Positions 8,134 to 17,745 of a stretch of 64,000 nucleotides of DNA are shown here, piece after piece; positions within the stretch are counted from its first letter, which is position 1; every line of letters begins with the position of its first letter. A program made the translations under genes and the position numbers. The stretch is taken from the NCBI RefSeq assembly GCF_003860405.1, contig NZ_CP034170.1:310001-374000 (forward strand), read 5' to 3'. Origin of the DNA: Nakamurella antarctica. GTDB taxonomy: Bacteria > Actinomycetota > Actinomycetes > Mycobacteriales > Nakamurellaceae. The notes below the pieces were generated by a model. The model was not told the DNA's origin and searched no databases. It worked only from the letters and a program-made list of their open reading frames with translations.

Positions 8134-8655
8134 CTAGACCGCGGCTGGGGGCCCGCGGAGTGGCCTTGCGCGTCGAAGATTCCACTGCTGCGTGGAGGCG
8201 ATCCGCGCGCTGACGACGACGACCCACGAGGGGGCGATATCGATCTGAGCGGCCGTTACCAGCCGGGGAAGACGTCGAAGTACCGCGGCGAAGAGGCCAA
8301 AAAGGAGTGTCTCGCCGCGCGCCAGCAGAGCGGCCGAACCGATGGCCGCTACTAGATGAAATGCGATCATGGGCCAAGCATGGAGTGCATGATCGTGGTG
8401 GCTGGAGACGGTGAAGACGAGGTGGAAGAGCACCTGGGCTCCGGACATCACCACGAACAGAGGCATAAAACTGCGAGGCTGCCGCGCAAAGGTTGTCAAA
8501 ACTGCAGTGGTGATAACACTGACGGCCCCCAGAGCAGCGAGGTCGGGCATCGAACCACCGCCGAAGAGGTGCCCGATGACCGCAATCTGAGCCGCCAGCG
8601 CTGCCAGGACGGAGCAGCGCACGATGCGCCAACGCGAACTGGTGGGGCGGGACAT
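8134..8655 (-). CDS. Polytopic membrane protein upstream of ycnI/copC, function unknown
   Basis: This 173-residue protein shows four or five hydrophobic segments (about residues 14-30, 38-55, 65-85, 95-112, 117-130). A His-rich loop, SSHHDHALHAW, lies near residues 84-94 and could coordinate metal. I do not recognise a named family with certainty. Its position immediately upstream of ycnI and copC on the same strand suggests a role in copper handling (inference). The last 20 residues (WNLRRARPLRGPPAAV) are Arg/Pro-rich and could be an out-of-frame tail, but I found no clear evidence for that. Confidence 0.65.
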   Translation of the reverse strand: MSRPTSSRWRIVRCSVLAALAAQIAVIGHLFGGGSMPDLAALGAVSVITTAVLTTFARQPRSFMPLFVVMSGAQVLFHLVFTVSSHHDHALHAWPMIAFHLVAAIGSAALLARGETLLFGLFAAVLRRLPRLVTAAQIDIAPSWVVVVSARIASTQQWNLRRARPLRGPPAAV

Positions 8656-8757
8656 ACCCGTCAGGCTACCGGCCGGGCAACTGCTCTCTTTCTCGGTGAG
8701 AGGCTGCGAGGCGACGGTGTGAGGTGGGGATCACTGGTCAGGATGTGTGGGACAACT

Positions 8758-9270
8758 TTAGTGAGCTACCAGGTGATGCATCAATTGAGATTGCAGCTGG
8801 TCGAGCTCGCGCCCGATTGCGTCCAGCGTCGCACGCCGGCGGGATGCGGGCATAGGGGCCGCAGCGTGGGTGGCGATGGCGAGATTATGAAGTTGGTCAT
8901 GGCATGTCTGGGAAAAGGTTTTCACGGCGGCATCGCCGGTGCGGGAGCTGCGAAGTTCTTCGACGGCGGCACTTACCGCATCAATCCGAGCCAACGTGCG
9001 GCCTGTGGGTCCTCGGTAGGCACCCACGCGTTCGACAGGGACGCCGAGCTCAGCGGCCCTGCGTTGATCCAATACTCCTCGAGCCCGCGCAATACCTTCG
9101 ATGGCCAGGGGAGCGATGAGCGGAACGACAATTTTTCCGATCGACAGGTATCGCTTTGTTTTCTTAGGGTCTGTCAGGTTGGCAGTGATACCGGCAAGCC
9201 GACTGGTGGTAGCCACCGATGGCGTGGGGTGTGCGGCCGTGTTGTTTTTTCGCTTCTTCGTTCGAGCCAT
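8758..9270 (-). CDS. DUF6474-like actinobacterial protein
   Basis: This 170-residue protein has a very basic N-terminus (MARTKKRKNN), one hydrophobic helix (YLSIGKIVVPLIAPLAIEGIARA) and a helical C-terminal half (IDAVSAAVEELRSS, then a region rich in His and Ala). The pattern matches the DUF6474 family of actinobacteria, whose function is not known. The ATG at 9270 is preferred over a TTG two codons earlier because of spacing to GAGGGG. It stands alone between divergent and convergent neighbours. Confidence 0.7.
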   Translation of the reverse strand: MARTKKRKNNTAAHPTPSVATTSRLAGITANLTDPKKTKRYLSIGKIVVPLIAPLAIEGIARARGVLDQRRAAELGVPVERVGAYRGPTGRTLARIDAVSAAVEELRSSRTGDAAVKTFSQTCHDQLHNLAIATHAAAPMPASRRRATLDAIGRELDQLQSQLMHHLVAH

Positions 9271-9407
9271 TTTCAACGCACCCCTCGGCCTCAGATTGTC
9301 AATAGCGCCAGCCTAGTAGGACCGCTCGTGCCTGTTCCCCAGCGCCGTGCGCCCGCAGCCCGCAGCATGCAACCCGTAGTCCGCAACCCGGCGGCCTACG
9401 ATGGGTC

Positions 9408-11065
9408 GTGATGACCCAGAATGTGAGCGACGATGCGCAGACGGTGCGGTTGGGCCCGAGCGTAGCCAGCCGTTGTCGCAGGCGGGTGCACCTGGACGGT
9501 GATCCCGCAGCAGATCGGTCGGCCAAGACGTTGCCCGACAGCACCTTTCAGCTCAGGATGTCCGATCTGGCGCGCCACCGCGAGGAGGTGCTGAGCCGAT
9601 TCCAGGAGCAACTTCCCCCGCGGGACAGCGCAGACTGTGGCGAAGAGCCCCAGTGGACGCCGCAGTCGCTCGAACGGCCAGCGCTCCTTCGGGGCATCAC
9701 GCTTCGCTCCCAGCACCGCTATGGCGTCATCGACGTTTTGCTGTGGAACGGTGATGGGTACCTGCCGGTAATTATTCGTGGGCATCGCACCCTTGACGTG
9801 GGCGCCGGCGCTAGCGTTTCCACGCTGCGGGACCCGCTGGGTATTGAGATATCTAGCAACCGAAAGTTGCGGCCGCAGCCGCGAGATGTGATGGTGCTCG
9901 CGCATTTTGCCCGCTTGCTTGCCGAACTGGGTCTCGGCTCGACGCGTGCGATGGGCGGAGTCATCGGGCGCGGGGGCCGACCGGGGATTCCGAGACCATT
10001 TCCTGGCACCGGCTGGATGGCCTGGGTGCCACCGCCTTGACCGAATACGACGAGCGATTTGCCGACAGATTGCTCGTGGCAACTGCAGCGGCGACGGGGC
10101 AGCCGGCGTTGGCGTACCCGAGCAGGATCGCAGAGTGCAGGCGCTGTCCATGGGATACCGTCTGCACAGCCGAAATGGTTGCTAGCAAGGATATCTCGCT
10201 CGTCGCACCGGGTATCGACGCCGTAGTGTTGCGAGCGGGCGGCCTGTTCACCATTGATGATCTCGCGGACTCAGATCCCGCCTACGTTCAGAGCCTCCCG
10301 CTGACGGCCCTGCGTCGGGATGAGGCTGTGATTCGGGCAAGGGCGTGGCAGCACTCGGTCAGTCTTGTCCGACGACGTGACGACGTGGTGGTGCGCAGAG
10401 CTGATATCGAACTTGACGTGGACATGGAATCGTACGTCGAGGATGGCGCCTACCTCTGGGGGACTCTGCTGTCTGGAAGCGTGGCGGGCATGGAAGCCAT
10501 TGCGCGCGAGGGCTTCTCGCAAGGATATCTAGCTTTTGCCACCTGGGAGATGGTGCCGACGCCGGATGAGGGCAGGGCCTTCGCGCAATTTTGGCAGCAC
10601 CTGACCGCCCTGCGGGAGTTGGCAGCCAGCAACGGATTGACCTTCGCGGCATATTGCTATTCCCGTGCGGCGGAGGAGCGGTGGCTCAAGTCGACACCGG
10701 TGCGGTACCCGGATGTATCGGGGATGCCAGGTAGCGCCAGCATCGCCGAATTCATCGCGACTGCGGACTGGGTGGATTTGTATGCCGTCATCGGCGCGGA
10801 GTTCTTAGTTCCGGGTTCACGCAGATTGAAAGCTTTGGCGCCGATAGCCGGGTTTCACTGGCGCGACCCGGAAGCAAGCGGCGAGAACTCGATGGCCTGG
10901 TACCGGTCCGCAGTCGGAGCCGACGGGCATCCTCCCGATCCAGCACTGAAGGACCGCCTTCTGCAGTACAACGAGGACGATGTCCTCGCCACGCACGCCT
11001 TACGCAACTGGATGAGCGGCGCAGCGGGTGAACAGACTCCGACCATCGCGCAGCTCATGCGGTGA
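9408..11065 (+). pseudogene. TM0106-type RecB-like nuclease with a single-base frame disruption
   Basis: Two open frames encode one protein. The first (GTG 9408 / ATG 9411 to 10040) carries the N-terminal part through VMVLAHFARLLAELGLGSTRAMGGVIGRG. It then degenerates into a Gly/Pro-rich tail. The other frame, read from about 9971, continues sensibly as DSETISWHRLDGLGATALTEYDERFADR and runs to 11065. It includes a Cys cluster (ECRRCPWDTVC) and the RNase H-like end YNEDDVLATHALRNWM. The break maps to five Gs at 9972-9976; one added G restores about 550 residues. Known members combine a RecB-like nuclease with an RNase H-like domain. It may be intact in the organism if the missing G is a sequencing error. 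Confidence 0.85.
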
Positions 11066-11066
11066 C

Positions 11067-11372
11067 CTACTTTTTCGCGAGCACCCGCCCGGCCACGAGC
11101 GATGCGGCCGCGGTCATGCCTGCCGCGCTCAGGACGGCTGGCCAGGCGCCGATCTTCTTTGCTAATGGGTGGCTGGCTCCGAAGGACCCGGTATAAATCA
11201 GGCCCAAGGCGAACGACGCGGGGCCACCCAGTGCATCCTTCCAGCGCTTACCCGCGATCGCGCCCGCGCCCGCGAGCACGGCCCCGCCCAATTCACGCTT
11301 TTTGGTCGTAGTTGCCACGGCGTAGCCGCCGACCAGTCCGATGGTGGTGATCACTTCGATCGGCAGTGCCAT
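11067..11372 (-). CDS. Small membrane protein of unknown function
   Basis: This 101-residue protein is Gly/Ala-rich with hydrophobic stretches at about residues 5-20, 30-42, 52-66 and 76-92, ending in a basic VLAKK. The ATG at 11372 follows AAGGAAGTCACC, a strong ribosome site, although the frame is open to 11570. It converges on the nuclease gene with one base between the stops. I do not recognise a named family. Confidence 0.7.
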   Translation of the reverse strand: MALPIEVITTIGLVGGYAVATTTKKRELGGAVLAGAGAIAGKRWKDALGGPASFALGLIYTGSFGASHPLAKKIGAWPAVLSAAGMTAAASLVAGRVLAKK

Positions 11373-11529
11373 GGTGACTTCCTTCTGTTGTCGGTTCGAG
11401 GCGGCCCGCGCGTGAGCAGGAACAGCCGAGCCCCATTCTTCCCTGCCGGTTTCCGGCCGCGAGGGCTGCCCCACATCACTAGAATTCGGTGGCCCCTTCA
11501 CACAACAACTTCCTGCTGGTATTCTTCTA

Positions 11530-11547
11530 ATCGTACAATCGAACGAT
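11530..11547 (+). promoter_or_regulatory. Candidate promoter and operator of the proline catabolic genes
   Basis: ATCGT (11530-11534) and ACGAT (11543-11547) form an inverted repeat with an 8-base centre. It contains TACAAT (11534-11539), a good -10 hexamer. No convincing -35 was found. Transcription would begin within about 15 bases of the proline dehydrogenase ATG (11559), giving a very short leader. A dimeric regulator bound here would block RNA polymerase. Confidence 0.4.
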
Positions 11548-11558
11548 AAGCCCTGTCG

Positions 11559-12515
11559 ATGGGCCGTCAACTGGGAGCGACCTTGTATCTGCTGCGAAAG
11601 CCCATCCTCGCGCTGTCGGCCAATACCAAGGTCCGCGACATTCTCACTAAGGCGCCAGTGACCAGGGCGGTAGTGGCGCGGTTCATCCCCGGCGACGATA
11701 CGGTCAAGGCGGTGAAGACCGTCGCTGATGTCCGCGCCAAGGGCATGCAGGTCAGCCTCGACTTTTTGGGCGAAGGCGTCAGCACGCTAGCGGATGCGAA
11801 AGCAACCGTCGCGGCGTATGTCGAACTGCTGGATCAACTTCAAGCAGCCACACTTATTGCTGGAGCAGAAGTTTCGGTCAAACTCTCGGCAGTCGGACAG
11901 TCGCTGCCCGGGGGCGACATCATCGCTTTGGAACATGCAAGGCAAATCGTCACGAGCGCTTACAGCAGGGGCGCCCGCGTCACATTCGACATGGAAGATC
12001 ACACCACCGTCGACTCCACCCTGCAGACGCTGTTTGCTATTCGGCAAGACTTCCCGGATGTCGGAGTCGCAATTCAAGCAATGTTGCATCGCACAGCGGA
12101 CGATCTGGAAAAGCTGACAGGTAGAGGTTCTCGGGTTCGACTTGTCAAAGGTGCCTACAACGAACCGGAACAGGTTGCCTACCAAGGCGCCGAAAATGTC
12201 GACCTCGCCTATGTGCGCGCGCTCAAAATTCTGATGGCGGGGGATGGGCATCCGATGGTCGGCTCACACGATCCGCGACTCATCGCTATCGCCGGCCAGC
12301 TCGCCCGTGAATCCAATCGAACGCCCGACAGCTATGAGTTCCAAATGCTTTTCGGCATTCGCACCACAGAGCAGGAACGCCTCGCAGCCGAAGGTAATAC
12401 AGTGCGGATTTACCTCCCCTACGGAAGCGACTGGTACGGCTACTTCACGCGCCGACTTGCTGAGCGACCGGCCAACCTGCTTTTCTTCGTGCGCTCGATG
12501 CTCACCAAGAGCTAG
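11559..12515 (+). CDS. Proline dehydrogenase
   Basis: This 318-residue monofunctional PRODH (TIM barrel) oxidises L-proline to 1-pyrroline-5-carboxylate using FAD and passes electrons to the respiratory chain. Visible conserved segments are SVKLSAVGQ, FDMEDHTTVDST, RVRLVKGAYNEPE and the C-terminal YLPYGSDWYGYFTRRLAERPANL, which carries the paired Arg residues binding the substrate carboxylate. Length fits actinobacterial PruB/PutB. No strong ribosome site precedes ATG 11559. TTG 11583 is an alternative, but the close upstream -10 supports a near-leaderless start. P5C dehydrogenase follows 52 bases later, completing the pathway. Confidence 0.93.
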   Translation: MGRQLGATLYLLRKPILALSANTKVRDILTKAPVTRAVVARFIPGDDTVKAVKTVADVRAKGMQVSLDFLGEGVSTLADAKATVAAYVELLDQLQAATLIAGAEVSVKLSAVGQSLPGGDIIALEHARQIVTSAYSRGARVTFDMEDHTTVDSTLQTLFAIRQDFPDVGVAIQAMLHRTADDLEKLTGRGSRVRLVKGAYNEPEQVAYQGAENVDLAYVRALKILMAGDGHPMVGSHDPRLIAIAGQLARESNRTPDSYEFQMLFGIRTTEQERLAAEGNTVRIYLPYGSDWYGYFTRRLAERPANLLFFVRSMLTKS

Positions 12516-12567
12516 TCCCACCAGACATTTCAGGCTGAAAAACTCAGAAAATCCAAGGAGATCGATA

Positions 12568-14193
12568 ATGGACGGTTACACCTGCCCACCTGCCCCGATT
12601 AACGAGACGGTGCTGAACTATGCGCCGGGCAGCGTGGAGCGCGGCGAACTACTGCAAGCGCTGCAGTCCTTTTCCGGTCCACTGGAACTACCGGCAGTGA
12701 TTGGCGGGGTCCGTCGGCAGGGCGGCGGAGCCAGCTTCGATGTCGTTTCCCCGCAGCGCCACTCGCGAATCCTTGGACACAGCGCTCACTCCACGCAGGC
12801 AGATGCGCGCGATGCGATCACGGCGGCAACGGCGGTCGCCCACGAGTGGCGCGCACTCGACTTCGACGATCGCGCAGCCATCATTTTGCGGGCCGCTGAT
12901 CTTTTGACGGGCCCGTGGCGGGCGCGCATCAATGCCGCCACCATGCTCGGCCAAGGTAAAACTTCCTATCAGGCGGAAATCGATGCGGCCTGCGAATTAG
13001 CCGACTTCTGGCGCTTCAACGTGCATTTCGCCAAGCAGGTGCTGTCCGATCAGCCCATTGCACACTCAAAGGGTATCTGGAACAGAACCGACTACCGCCC
13101 GCTTGAGGGCTTTGTGTACGCCATCACCCCCTTCAACTTCACCGCGATTGCCGCGAACCTTCCTACCGCAGCAGCCCTGATGGGCAATGTTGTTGTGTGG
13201 AAGCCGTCACCGACGCAGCAGCTGGCCGCGTCCCTCACCCTGGATTTGCTCAGCGAGGCAGGACTGCCCGACGGCGTCATCAACATGCTGCCCGGTGATG
13301 GGATCGCAGTGTCCGAGGTGGTGTTGGCTGACCCGGCGTTGGCAGGTATTCACTTCACCGGTTCCACGAAGACCTTCCAGTACCTATGGGGCCAGGTTGG
13401 CGCGAACATTGCTTCCTACAACACGTATCCCCGTCTGGTCGGCGAAACCGGCGGTAAAGATTTTATCCTGGCGCATGCAAGCGCCAACGTCGACGTGCTG
13501 CGGACGGCCATGGTGCGTGGCTCGTTCGAGTACTCCGGGCAAAAGTGCTCCGCCGCCTCTCGGGCATTCGTGCCAAAGTCGTTGTGGTCCACCCTCAGGG
13601 ACGACTTGGCCTCCGAGACAGATGGTCTCGCTGTGGGCGATCCGGAGAACTTCGCAAACTTCACGTCCGCGGTGATTGATGAGCGTGCCTTTGCCAAGCA
13701 AAAAGCTGCCATCGATAGGGCCCACGCCACCGCCGGTATTGAGGTTCTCGCCGGCGGCACCTACGACGATTCAGAAGGGTACTTCGTCCGCCCGACGGTC
13801 TTGGTATCCGACGACCCGACTGACGAAATCTTCAGCACCGAATACTTCGGTCCGATTCTTGCCGTCCATGTTTACGATGATGAAAAGTTCGATTCCGTCA
13901 TTGATCTCGTGGATAAGGGCTCGAAATATGCCCTCACTGGCTCGATCATCTCCGGCGACCGCACGGTTGCTGCCAGGGTCGCCAACGATTTGCGCTTCGC
14001 TGCCGGCAACTTCTACATCAACGACAAACCAACCGGTGCGGTCGTTGGTCAACAGCCATTCGGTGGGGCCCGGGCTTCGGGTACCAACGACAAGGCCGGT
14101 TCTGCGCTCAACCTGATGCGGTGGACGTCGCCCCGCTCCATCAAAGAAACGTTCGTCCCCGCCAAGACCTCCGGGTATCCGCACCAGGACTGA
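12568..14193 (+). CDS. pruA: L-glutamate gamma-semialdehyde (1-pyrroline-5-carboxylate) dehydrogenase
   Basis: This 541-residue aldehyde dehydrogenase has the Rossmann segment ITPFNFTAIAANLPTAA and substrate specificity typical of P5CDH. The general-base Glu lies in GETGGKDF (near residue 294) and the catalytic Cys in SGQKCSAASR (near 328). It converts glutamate semialdehyde to glutamate with NAD+. An in-frame open stretch reaches back into the proline dehydrogenase gene, but ATG 12568 has an AAGGAG site 9 bases upstream and gives the normal N-terminus. It is second in a two-gene proline utilisation operon. Confidence 0.95.
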   Translation: MDGYTCPPAPINETVLNYAPGSVERGELLQALQSFSGPLELPAVIGGVRRQGGGASFDVVSPQRHSRILGHSAHSTQADARDAITAATAVAHEWRALDFDDRAAIILRAADLLTGPWRARINAATMLGQGKTSYQAEIDAACELADFWRFNVHFAKQVLSDQPIAHSKGIWNRTDYRPLEGFVYAITPFNFTAIAANLPTAAALMGNVVVWKPSPTQQLAASLTLDLLSEAGLPDGVINMLPGDGIAVSEVVLADPALAGIHFTGSTKTFQYLWGQVGANIASYNTYPRLVGETGGKDFILAHASANVDVLRTAMVRGSFEYSGQKCSAASRAFVPKSLWSTLRDDLASETDGLAVGDPENFANFTSAVIDERAFAKQKAAIDRAHATAGIEVLAGGTYDDSEGYFVRPTVLVSDDPTDEIFSTEYFGPILAVHVYDDEKFDSVIDLVDKGSKYALTGSIISGDRTVAARVANDLRFAAGNFYINDKPTGAVVGQQPFGGARASGTNDKAGSALNLMRWTSPRSIKETFVPAKTSGYPHQD

Positions 14194-14204
14194 GTGGGGC
14201 GTGG

Positions 14205-15431
14205 TCAGGGCCGGGAGGGCAAGGATTTGTCCTCCCGGGCGGCGGGCGCCAGGAAGACCACCAGCAGCACGGCGACCGCCACTACTAACAAGGCCCTGTC
14301 CAGCGGCCAGACGCGGGTGAGCTGCCCGATCAGGGGTGCGCCGAGCAGAAAGCCCGTGTAGCCGATCGTTGATACCAACGCGATGGCCCGTGGGCCGCGC
14401 CCAGGGATCTCCCCGGCGGCGGAGACGCCGCTGGGGAAGACCACTGCTAAGCCCAAGCCCCAGCAACCAGCGCCGATCAAGGCCGTTACCGGCGAGTTGA
14501 CCAAGCACAACAGCAGGATTCCGAAGCTCGCCACACCACCGCTCACCCGCAGAATCGGAACACGGCCCATCCGCGCGATCATCTTGCCGCCGATAACGCG
14601 GCCGATGCCCATCGTGAGGTTGAAACCTGCCAGGGTGAGAGCGCCGAAAGCTTCGGCTACGCCGCGAGTGTCAACTAATACGAGTCCGAGCCAGTCGTTG
14701 GCAGCGCCCTCACCCATCGCTGTTGCAAGCACGATGATGCCGAGCACTATTTCTCGCCGAGACGCACCAGGCCGCGACTCACCGGGCCGCGCAGAAACAC
14801 TGGAACTATCAGCGTTACTGCCGACATCTGTGACACGGTCTTCGACCGGAACCGCATCGGAGACGAAATATTTAGTACAGACAAACAACGCGGTAACCAT
14901 GAGGGCGCCAACGACGGGGAATTGCACTTGCGTCGAGATGTCCGCAGCGGCGCAGGCGGCACCCATCAGAGCTCCGGTTACTGCTCCGAAGGAGAAGAGT
15001 GCGTGCAGCATAGGCATTAACACCCTTGTGCGACGCTGCTCCACCGTCACGCCCTGGACGTTCATCGCCACGTCCCAGACGCCGAGACCTAGACCGGCGA
15101 ATAGTAGACACAGCCCGAGCGCGAACACCGACGGCATCCAGGCCACCGCTGTCCACGCGCCGAGCGCAAGGGTGCCGGAAACGCGGCAGACGAGGGCTGA
15201 CCCGAAACGTTCGGTCAAGCGCCCGGTGAATGGCATCGCCAGGATGGATCCAATACCCACGCATACCAGCGCGAGCGAGAGCTGAGCCAAACTCGCTCCA
15301 ATATAGGCGCGAATGGACGGCATTCTCGAAAGTACGGAAGCAAAGAAGAGCCCGTTGACGGCAAACGACGTCGCGACTGCAAAGGGTGATCCCAGGTACG
15401 CGCGATCCTGCGCGGTGGTCGGCGAGCTCAT
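14205..15431 (-). CDS. MFS transporter
   Basis: This 408-residue protein has about 12 hydrophobic segments in two halves separated by a charged loop rich in Ser and Asp (about residues 195-225). An MFS motif A-like loop (GRLTERFG) lies after segment 2 and an equivalent (GGKMIARMGR) in the second half. Family-level identification is firm; the substrate is not known. The start ATG overlaps the aldo/keto reductase stop by 4 bases, so the two form an operon. An open frame upstream to 15578 is inside the reductase gene and was not used. Confidence 0.9.
   Translation of the reverse strand: MSSPTTAQDRAYLGSPFAVATSFAVNGLFFASVLSRMPSIRAYIGASLAQLSLALVCVGIGSILAMPFTGRLTERFGSALVCRVSGTLALGAWTAVAWMPSVFALGLCLLFAGLGLGVWDVAMNVQGVTVEQRRTRVLMPMLHALFSFGAVTGALMGAACAAADISTQVQFPVVGALMVTALFVCTKYFVSDAVPVEDRVTDVGSNADSSSVSARPGESRPGASRREIVLGIIVLATAMGEGAANDWLGLVLVDTRGVAEAFGALTLAGFNLTMGIGRVIGGKMIARMGRVPILRVSGGVASFGILLLCLVNSPVTALIGAGCWGLGLAVVFPSGVSAAGEIPGRGPRAIALVSTIGYTGFLLGAPLIGQLTRVWPLDRALLVVAVAVLLVVFLAPAAREDKSLPSRP
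14211..14238. terminator. Candidate terminator shared by pruA and the MFS gene
   Basis: CCGGGAGG (14211-14218) pairs with CCTCCCGG (14231-14238) around a 12-base loop, 18 bases after the pruA stop. It lies inside the last codons of the convergent MFS gene. No U-tract follows, so it is a weak candidate. Confidence 0.35.
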
Positions 15432-16408
15432 GCGGCCGGGGGGAAGATGTGATCGATGGCGACGAGGTCGGCGGTGGTGGGAACCCACGCATCTGCCGCT
15501 GCTGCGTTCGCCTGGATCTGGGCGGGGGTGGTGGCTCCGGCGATTACCGATGACACGCTCGGCTGCGCAAGAAGCCAACCGAAAACTAGCTCTACCATGG
15601 TGATGTCGCGCTCCCGCGCCAACGACGCAAGGGCTTCGAGCTGATCGAACGGTGCAGTGTCGAACAGGTGCGGTTTTAGATCGGTGATCCGGCTGTCCGC
15701 TGGACGATGGTCTCGGGTGTATTTGCCCGTCAGGAGTCCGTTTGCCAAGGGGTAAAACGGCAACACTCCCACTCCGAAAGCCCTGGCAGCCGGTAGTAAA
15801 TCGACTTCGATCCGACGGTTGAGGAGGGAATAGTCGTTCTGCGCCGAGATAAACCCCTCGTACCCGCCCGAGCGCGCCGTCCAGTCAGCGTCGGCGAGTT
15901 GCCACCCGCTGAAGTTGGAATGGCCGAAGTAGCGGATCTTGCCTTCGCGGACCAATTCGGTCAGCGCCGAGATCGTTTCCGCGATTGGGGTCGCGGGGTC
16001 GGGTTCGTGCTGCTGGTAGAGGTCGATCCAGTCGGTGCCGAGCCGTGATAGGGAGCCTTCGACTGCTGTGCGGATGTAGCGTCGAGATCCCCGCGCGCCG
16101 AAGTCGGGCCCGTTCAACCCTTGCGCATCCATCCCGAATTTGGTTGCCACGACAACGTCTCCGCGGCGCTTACCCAAAGCTTTGCCGAGCAGTTCCTCAC
16201 TCAAACCGGGCTGCGCACCGTAAATGTCGGCCGTATCGAACAACGTGATCCCAGCGTCCACCGCTGCCGAAATCAGCAGCGCGCACCCCGGCAATGTTGC
16301 AGTCACAGTTCCCTTGCGGCCCAAGTTATTACAGCCCAAGCCGGTGGCGGAAACCGCCAGCCCGGAGTTACCCAGGCGGCGCAGAGAGGGAGCGGTGCGG
16401 GTATTCAT
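15428..16408 (-). CDS. Aldo/keto reductase
   Basis: This is an about 326-residue TIM-barrel oxidoreductase of the AKR superfamily. The catalytic tetrad is visible: Asp and Tyr in LFDTADIYG, Lys in VVATKFG and His in DLYQQHEPD. The C-terminal NADPH-binding segment SSVIAGATTPAQIQANA is typical. It reduces or oxidises an aldehyde or ketone; its substrate is unknown. A GTG one codon earlier is an alternative start. Its stop overlaps the start of the MFS gene. Confidence 0.92.
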   Translation of the reverse strand: MNTRTAPSLRRLGNSGLAVSATGLGCNNLGRKGTVTATLPGCALLISAAVDAGITLFDTADIYGAQPGLSEELLGKALGKRRGDVVVATKFGMDAQGLNGPDFGARGSRRYIRTAVEGSLSRLGTDWIDLYQQHEPDPATPIAETISALTELVREGKIRYFGHSNFSGWQLADADWTARSGGYEGFISAQNDYSLLNRRIEVDLLPAARAFGVGVLPFYPLANGLLTGKYTRDHRPADSRITDLKPHLFDTAPFDQLEALASLARERDITMVELVFGWLLAQPSVSSVIAGATTPAQIQANAAAADAWVPTTADLVAIDHIFPPAA

Positions 16409-16425
16409 CACCTGCTCACTCTAAG

Positions 16426-17745
16426 TCAGTCCCTGGATAGGCCCAGCTGCCAATCGTCGATGTACTTGGCCGCGAAACCGGCCTCGGTGTAGGCGAGGTA
16501 GAAATTCCACATCCGGACGAACGTCTCATCGAATCCGAGAGCCGTTATCTCATCGAGCTTGTCGTTGAAACGATGACGCCACTCCTGCAGGGTCTTTGCG
16601 TAGGAAAGTCCAAGCCTGCGTGACTCGGTTACCCGAAGTGTGGTGGTATCCAGCGCGGAATCAATGGCCTTGAGACTTGGTAACACCCCTCCGGGGAAAA
16701 CATATTTATGCACCCACGTGTAGCTGTTGCGGGTAGCCAGCAGTCTCTCGTGTTCGATCGTGATCGCTTGTAGACCCACCTTGCCGCCGGGGACCAGCAG
16801 CCGATCGATGCACTGAAAATAGTCCGACCAATACTTCTCGCCCACGGCCTCGATCATTTCGACGCTGACCACTGCGTCGTAGGTGCCACGGTGGTCGCGG
16901 TAGTCCTCCAGCAGAACACTGATTTTATCGGTGAGACCTGCTTTCGCGATCCGCTTTTCAGCCAACGCCTTCTGCTCCACCGACAATGTCAACGTGGTCA
17001 CTCGCACCCCGCGTTGCTGCACTGCGCGGATGGCGAGGCCACCCCAGCCGCTGCCGATCTCTAAAATGTGCATCCCTGGCTGGACATTGGCTAGGTCCAG
17101 GATGCCGTCGATCTTGCGTTCCTGCGCTGCCTCCAAAGTCACGCTGTGCTCACCGCCGCGAGCGTCCGCAGCGTCATACCAAGCGGAGGAGTACATCATC
17201 GAGTCGTCAAGGAATGTCGAGAACAATTCGTTCGACAGGTCGTAGTGGCGGTGGATGTTTTCCACGGAGCCGTGGACGGTGTTCTCCTCCGAAGGGGGCT
17301 GCACCATTTGCCAACCATTTCGGAGTTTTTGCAAAGGCTTAGGCACCAACGAGCTCATCCGGCCCGCCATCACGGTGAGCGCGGCGGCCAGAACGTCGGT
17401 GGCTTCGTTAATTTCGGTTCCGCTCAGCGGTGTGCCACCGGGAATCCAGCCGCGGGTGGTCATATCGCCCGTCATCCACGCCTCGCCGAAACCGATCAGA
17501 CCGTCGCGGCCGAGGCGCGCGAAAAATGCATCGGGGCGGACGATGTTCAGTTCCGGACCACCGGTGCCCCACACTGTGCCATCTGGGAAGACCATGCTGA
17601 TCGGCAGCTTCGCGATCGCGCCCTTGATCACGGCGGCGGCAATGCGCGCGTGGGCCGGGCCGCGAGGGACCTGCGCCAACCCCGGCCAGACACCCGAAGA
17701 CGGTTGCGGGATGTCGCGGTCGCGGGTGGGTGAGAGAAGTCCCAT
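16426..17745 (-). CDS. Cyclopropane-fatty-acyl-phospholipid synthase
   Basis: This 439-residue protein has an N-terminal lipid-handling region (about 30-120) followed by a SAM-dependent methyltransferase domain. The SAM motif is HILEIGSGWGGLAIRA. Upstream conserved residues NIHRHYDLSNELF and MMYSSAWY, and downstream VSVEMIEAVGEKYW, are hallmarks of CFA synthases. It adds a methylene bridge to unsaturated acyl chains of membrane phospholipids using S-adenosylmethionine. The start at 17745 is fixed by an excellent site (AGGAGGAATTTC). The aldo/keto reductase lies 17 bases downstream in the same direction. Confidence 0.95.
   Translation of the reverse strand: MGLLSPTRDRDIPQPSSGVWPGLAQVPRGPAHARIAAAVIKGAIAKLPISMVFPDGTVWGTGGPELNIVRPDAFFARLGRDGLIGFGEAWMTGDMTTRGWIPGGTPLSGTEINEATDVLAAALTVMAGRMSSLVPKPLQKLRNGWQMVQPPSEENTVHGSVENIHRHYDLSNELFSTFLDDSMMYSSAWYDAADARGGEHSVTLEAAQERKIDGILDLANVQPGMHILEIGSGWGGLAIRAVQQRGVRVTTLTLSVEQKALAEKRIAKAGLTDKISVLLEDYRDHRGTYDAVVSVEMIEAVGEKYWSDYFQCIDRLLVPGGKVGLQAITIEHERLLATRNSYTWVHKYVFPGGVLPSLKAIDSALDTTTLRVTESRRLGLSYAKTLQEWRHRFNDKLDEITALGFDETFVRMWNFYLAYTEAGFAAKYIDDWQLGLSRD

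Noticed and set aside
9960-9985. Programmed -1 frameshift in the nuclease gene
   Set aside because: No clear slippery heptamer plus downstream hairpin, and similar one-base losses at other homopolymers make a data artefact more likely.
14383-15285. A 300-codon plus-strand frame opposite the MFS gene
   Set aside because: Thr/Arg/Pro-rich without structure; the minus strand encodes a clear 12-helix transporter with coupled start.
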